Below are positions 63,862 to 64,000 of a stretch of DNA of 64,000 nt, one piece after another. How positions within the stretch are numbered: the stretch's first letter is position 1; every line of letters starts with the position of its first letter. The notes beneath the pieces were generated by a model that did not search any database, was not told the origin of the DNA, and saw only the letters and a list, made by a program, of their open reading frames with translations. The position numbers and the translations under genes are program-made. Source of the DNA: Kitasatospora sp044457565 (lineage in GTDB: Bacteria; Actinomycetota; Actinomycetes; Streptomycetales; Streptomycetaceae); NCBI RefSeq assembly GCF_044457565.1, contig NZ_JBITGZ010000008.1:186001-250000 (forward strand), written 5' to 3'.

Positions 63862-64000
63862 TTACTTCTCCTTCTTGGCGCCGTAGCGGCTGCGGGCCTG
63901 CTTGCGGTTCTTGACACCCTGGGTGTCGAGCGAGCCGCGGATGATCTTGTAACGCACACCCGGCAGGTCCTTCACACGACCGCCACGCACGAGCACGATG
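63862..64000 (-). CDS. rpsL: 30S ribosomal protein S12, C-terminal part only
   Basis: The last 46 codons are present, ending KNRKQARSRYGAKKEK and a TAA at 63862-63864; the N-terminal two thirds, with the streptomycin-resistance lysines, lie beyond the window. First gene of the rpsL-rpsG-fusA-tuf str operon as seen here. Confidence 0.96.
   Translation of the reverse strand, partial: IVLVRGGRVKDLPGVRYKIIRGSLDTQGVKNRKQARSRYGAKKEK

Overview
High-GC actinobacterial chromosome. Gene content and order point to the family Streptomycetaceae: guaB3-guaB-shbA-bldM-whiD, groES-groEL1 with CIRCE operators, the tsaE/tsaB-rimI-tsaD block, glmM-coaA-glmS-acpS-nnr-alr, and the ribosomal rplM-rpsI, alpha, spc, S10 and str operons. 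Codon use, frequent GTG starts, overlapping stop/start junctions and several apparently leaderless genes agree with this. The sequence does not decide between Streptomyces, Kitasatospora and Streptacidiphilus. Nearly all genes lie on the minus strand. No rRNA, tRNA, insertion sequence, phage or CRISPR array was seen.

Layout. 1-9.7 kb: a truncated Ser/Thr kinase, a small membrane protein, two IMP-dehydrogenase-family genes (guaB and the cysteine-less guaB3), the ECF sigma factor gene shbA, and the developmental regulators bldM and whiD. bldM has a recognisable sigma-BldN promoter. A LysR regulator follows. 9.9-12.2 kb: groEL1 and groES behind a promoter bracketed by two CIRCE elements. 12.2-19 kb: a methyltransferase, a lipoprotein deacetylase, the t6A tRNA-modification genes, a catalytically dead L,D-transpeptidase-like protein and a small ORF behind an iron-box-like palindrome. 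19.3-30.3 kb: a class-E-sortase substrate, an alpha/beta hydrolase, alr, the NAD(P)HX repair gene, acpS, a frameshifted Uma2-type gene, glmS, coaA and glmM, which together supply D-alanine, UDP-GlcNAc, CoA and holo-ACP. 30.5-51.4 kb: ribosomal protein genes, rpoA, infA, secY, adk and map, with mscL inserted between map and infA. 51.9-59.5 kb: six cell-envelope glycosylation genes wedged between the S10 and str operons. 59.8-64 kb: tuf, fusA, rpsG and the end of rpsL.

Most of the window is conserved housekeeping DNA. The best candidates for something under-described are the glycosylation block at 51.9-59.5 kb (sugar-lipid synthase, DUF2304 protein, flippase, two multi-membrane GT-C-like enzymes and a GT2), the dead transpeptidase, the iron-box small gene, and structured RNA in ribosomal-operon gaps (44.3-44.55 kb and 51.4-51.8 kb).
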